Source of the DNA: Verrucomicrobiaceae bacterium
GTDB lineage: Bacteria; Verrucomicrobiota; Verrucomicrobiia; Verrucomicrobiales; Verrucomicrobiaceae
Assembly (NCBI GenBank): GCA_015075365.1
Contig: JABTUN010000003.1
Coordinates: 665,060 to 729,059 of the forward strand
Reading direction: 5' to 3'
DNA length: 64,000 nucleotides
Notes under the pieces: model-generated
What the model was told of the DNA's origin: nothing
Databases searched by the model: none
Seen by the model: the letters and a program-made list of their open reading frames with translations, nothing else
Position numbers and translations under genes: made by a program
Shown here: positions 63,752-64,000 of the stretch, piece after piece
How the letters are laid out: the number at the start of each line of letters is the position of its first letter
Numbering within the stretch: the stretch's first letter is position 1

Positions 63752-64000
63752 ATGAAAAACTCCCTCCGCTTCCTCTTCATCGCGCTTCTTTCTGCCACTT
63801 CCGCCCAGGCCGCCTCCACTTGGACGACCGGACATGGTGACATCGGCGTGCATTACGATGCCGGTGAACTTCATCTGCACATGCACCTGCACTCCGGAGC
63901 CGTGGTGGGAGGATCAGCCCTCGGAGTGGATACGGAGTTTGAGCCAGGGGATATCATCAGCGCTGTGACCGGCGTGGCGCAGCTTTCACGCCCATCAAAC
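63752..64000 (+). CDS. Secreted His-rich surface protein, N-terminal part (3' end outside window)
   Basis: The first 83 residues of an exported protein (signal peptide MKNSLRFLFIALLSATSAQA). The mature start is STWTTGHGDIGVHYDAGEL, followed by HLHMHLH (41-47), then FEPGDIISAV. Opening domains of this sort, with GHGDIG and a run of alternating histidines, occur in surface proteins tied to zinc control, such as the cyanobacterial all3515-like group; this is recalled knowledge. The His cluster is likely to bind metal. It has its own candidate operator upstream and runs off the window. Confidence 0.72.
   Translation, partial: MKNSLRFLFIALLSATSAQAASTWTTGHGDIGVHYDAGELHLHMHLHSGAVVGGSALGVDTEFEPGDIISAVTGVAQLSRPSN

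Overview
The window looks like part of a high-GC chromosome from the phylum Verrucomicrobiota, probably a Prosthecobacter/Verrucomicrobium-like heterotroph. This is an inference from the gene families: two very large secreted 'membrane-bound dehydrogenase' proteins with a C-terminal CxxCH cytochrome domain, a secreted iduronate-2-sulfatase-type sulfatase, a secreted Gfo/Idh/MocA protein and choice-of-anchor-M-like surface proteins, alongside ordinary Gram-negative housekeeping genes. No rRNA, CRISPR array, phage or insertion sequence was seen. Many genes are preceded by no clear Shine-Dalgarno sequence. Coding density is high, and most long open frames opposite real genes are GC-driven mirrors.

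Layout. 1-2.9 kb: end of an HpcH/HpaI aldolase gene, tatA, a secreted EEP-fold hydrolase and a secreted Gfo/Idh/MocA protein. 2.9-12.4 kb: secreted ThuA-SGNH-propeller-HEAT-cytochrome protein, MFS transporter, cutA, rpsU with a strong terminator, and a second cytochrome-propeller protein. 12.4-13 kb: non-coding stretch with a MITE-like inverted repeat. 13-19.2 kb: PAS histidine kinase, 6-phosphofructokinase, an apparently inactivated S11 peptidase homologue, tRNA-Gln(UUG), a chagasin-type lipoprotein, a secreted esterase and an ATP-grasp-like unknown. 19.3-26.9 kb: two coupled unknowns, a 1,977-residue alpha-2-macroglobulin with an intact thioester motif, and an AraC-HTH/alkyltransferase. 27-32.3 kb: nucleoid-associated protein, second EEP protein, three-gene ABC operon, rex. 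32.5-39.1 kb: gltB-hicB-hicA-gltD, a toxin-antitoxin pair sitting inside the glutamate synthase locus, closed by a strong terminator. 39-44 kb: membrane unknown, sulfatase, fabD, Nudix, tatC with a long acidic tail. 44-49 kb: patatin/acyl-activating enzyme/thiolase operon divergent from a fatty-acid desaturase. 49-56 kb: pyrR-pyrB, AsmA-like protein, two RNA methyltransferases, YjbQ, TatD. 56-64 kb: HtrA, then a probable metal (zinc) acquisition locus.

The most interesting region is 57.7-64.0 kb. An unusual TonB-dependent receptor with a proline-rich TonB-like N-terminal segment, a COG0523/CobW metallochaperone GTPase and an eight-cysteine protein of unknown function form one operon. Divergent from it are a secreted two-repeat surface protein and a His-rich secreted protein that runs off the window. 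Both control regions carry clustered GCAAT/ATTGC half-sites, one being a perfect 7-5-7 inverted repeat. The simplest reading is a Zur-type regulon for zinc scavenging, with more of it predicted just beyond base 64,000.
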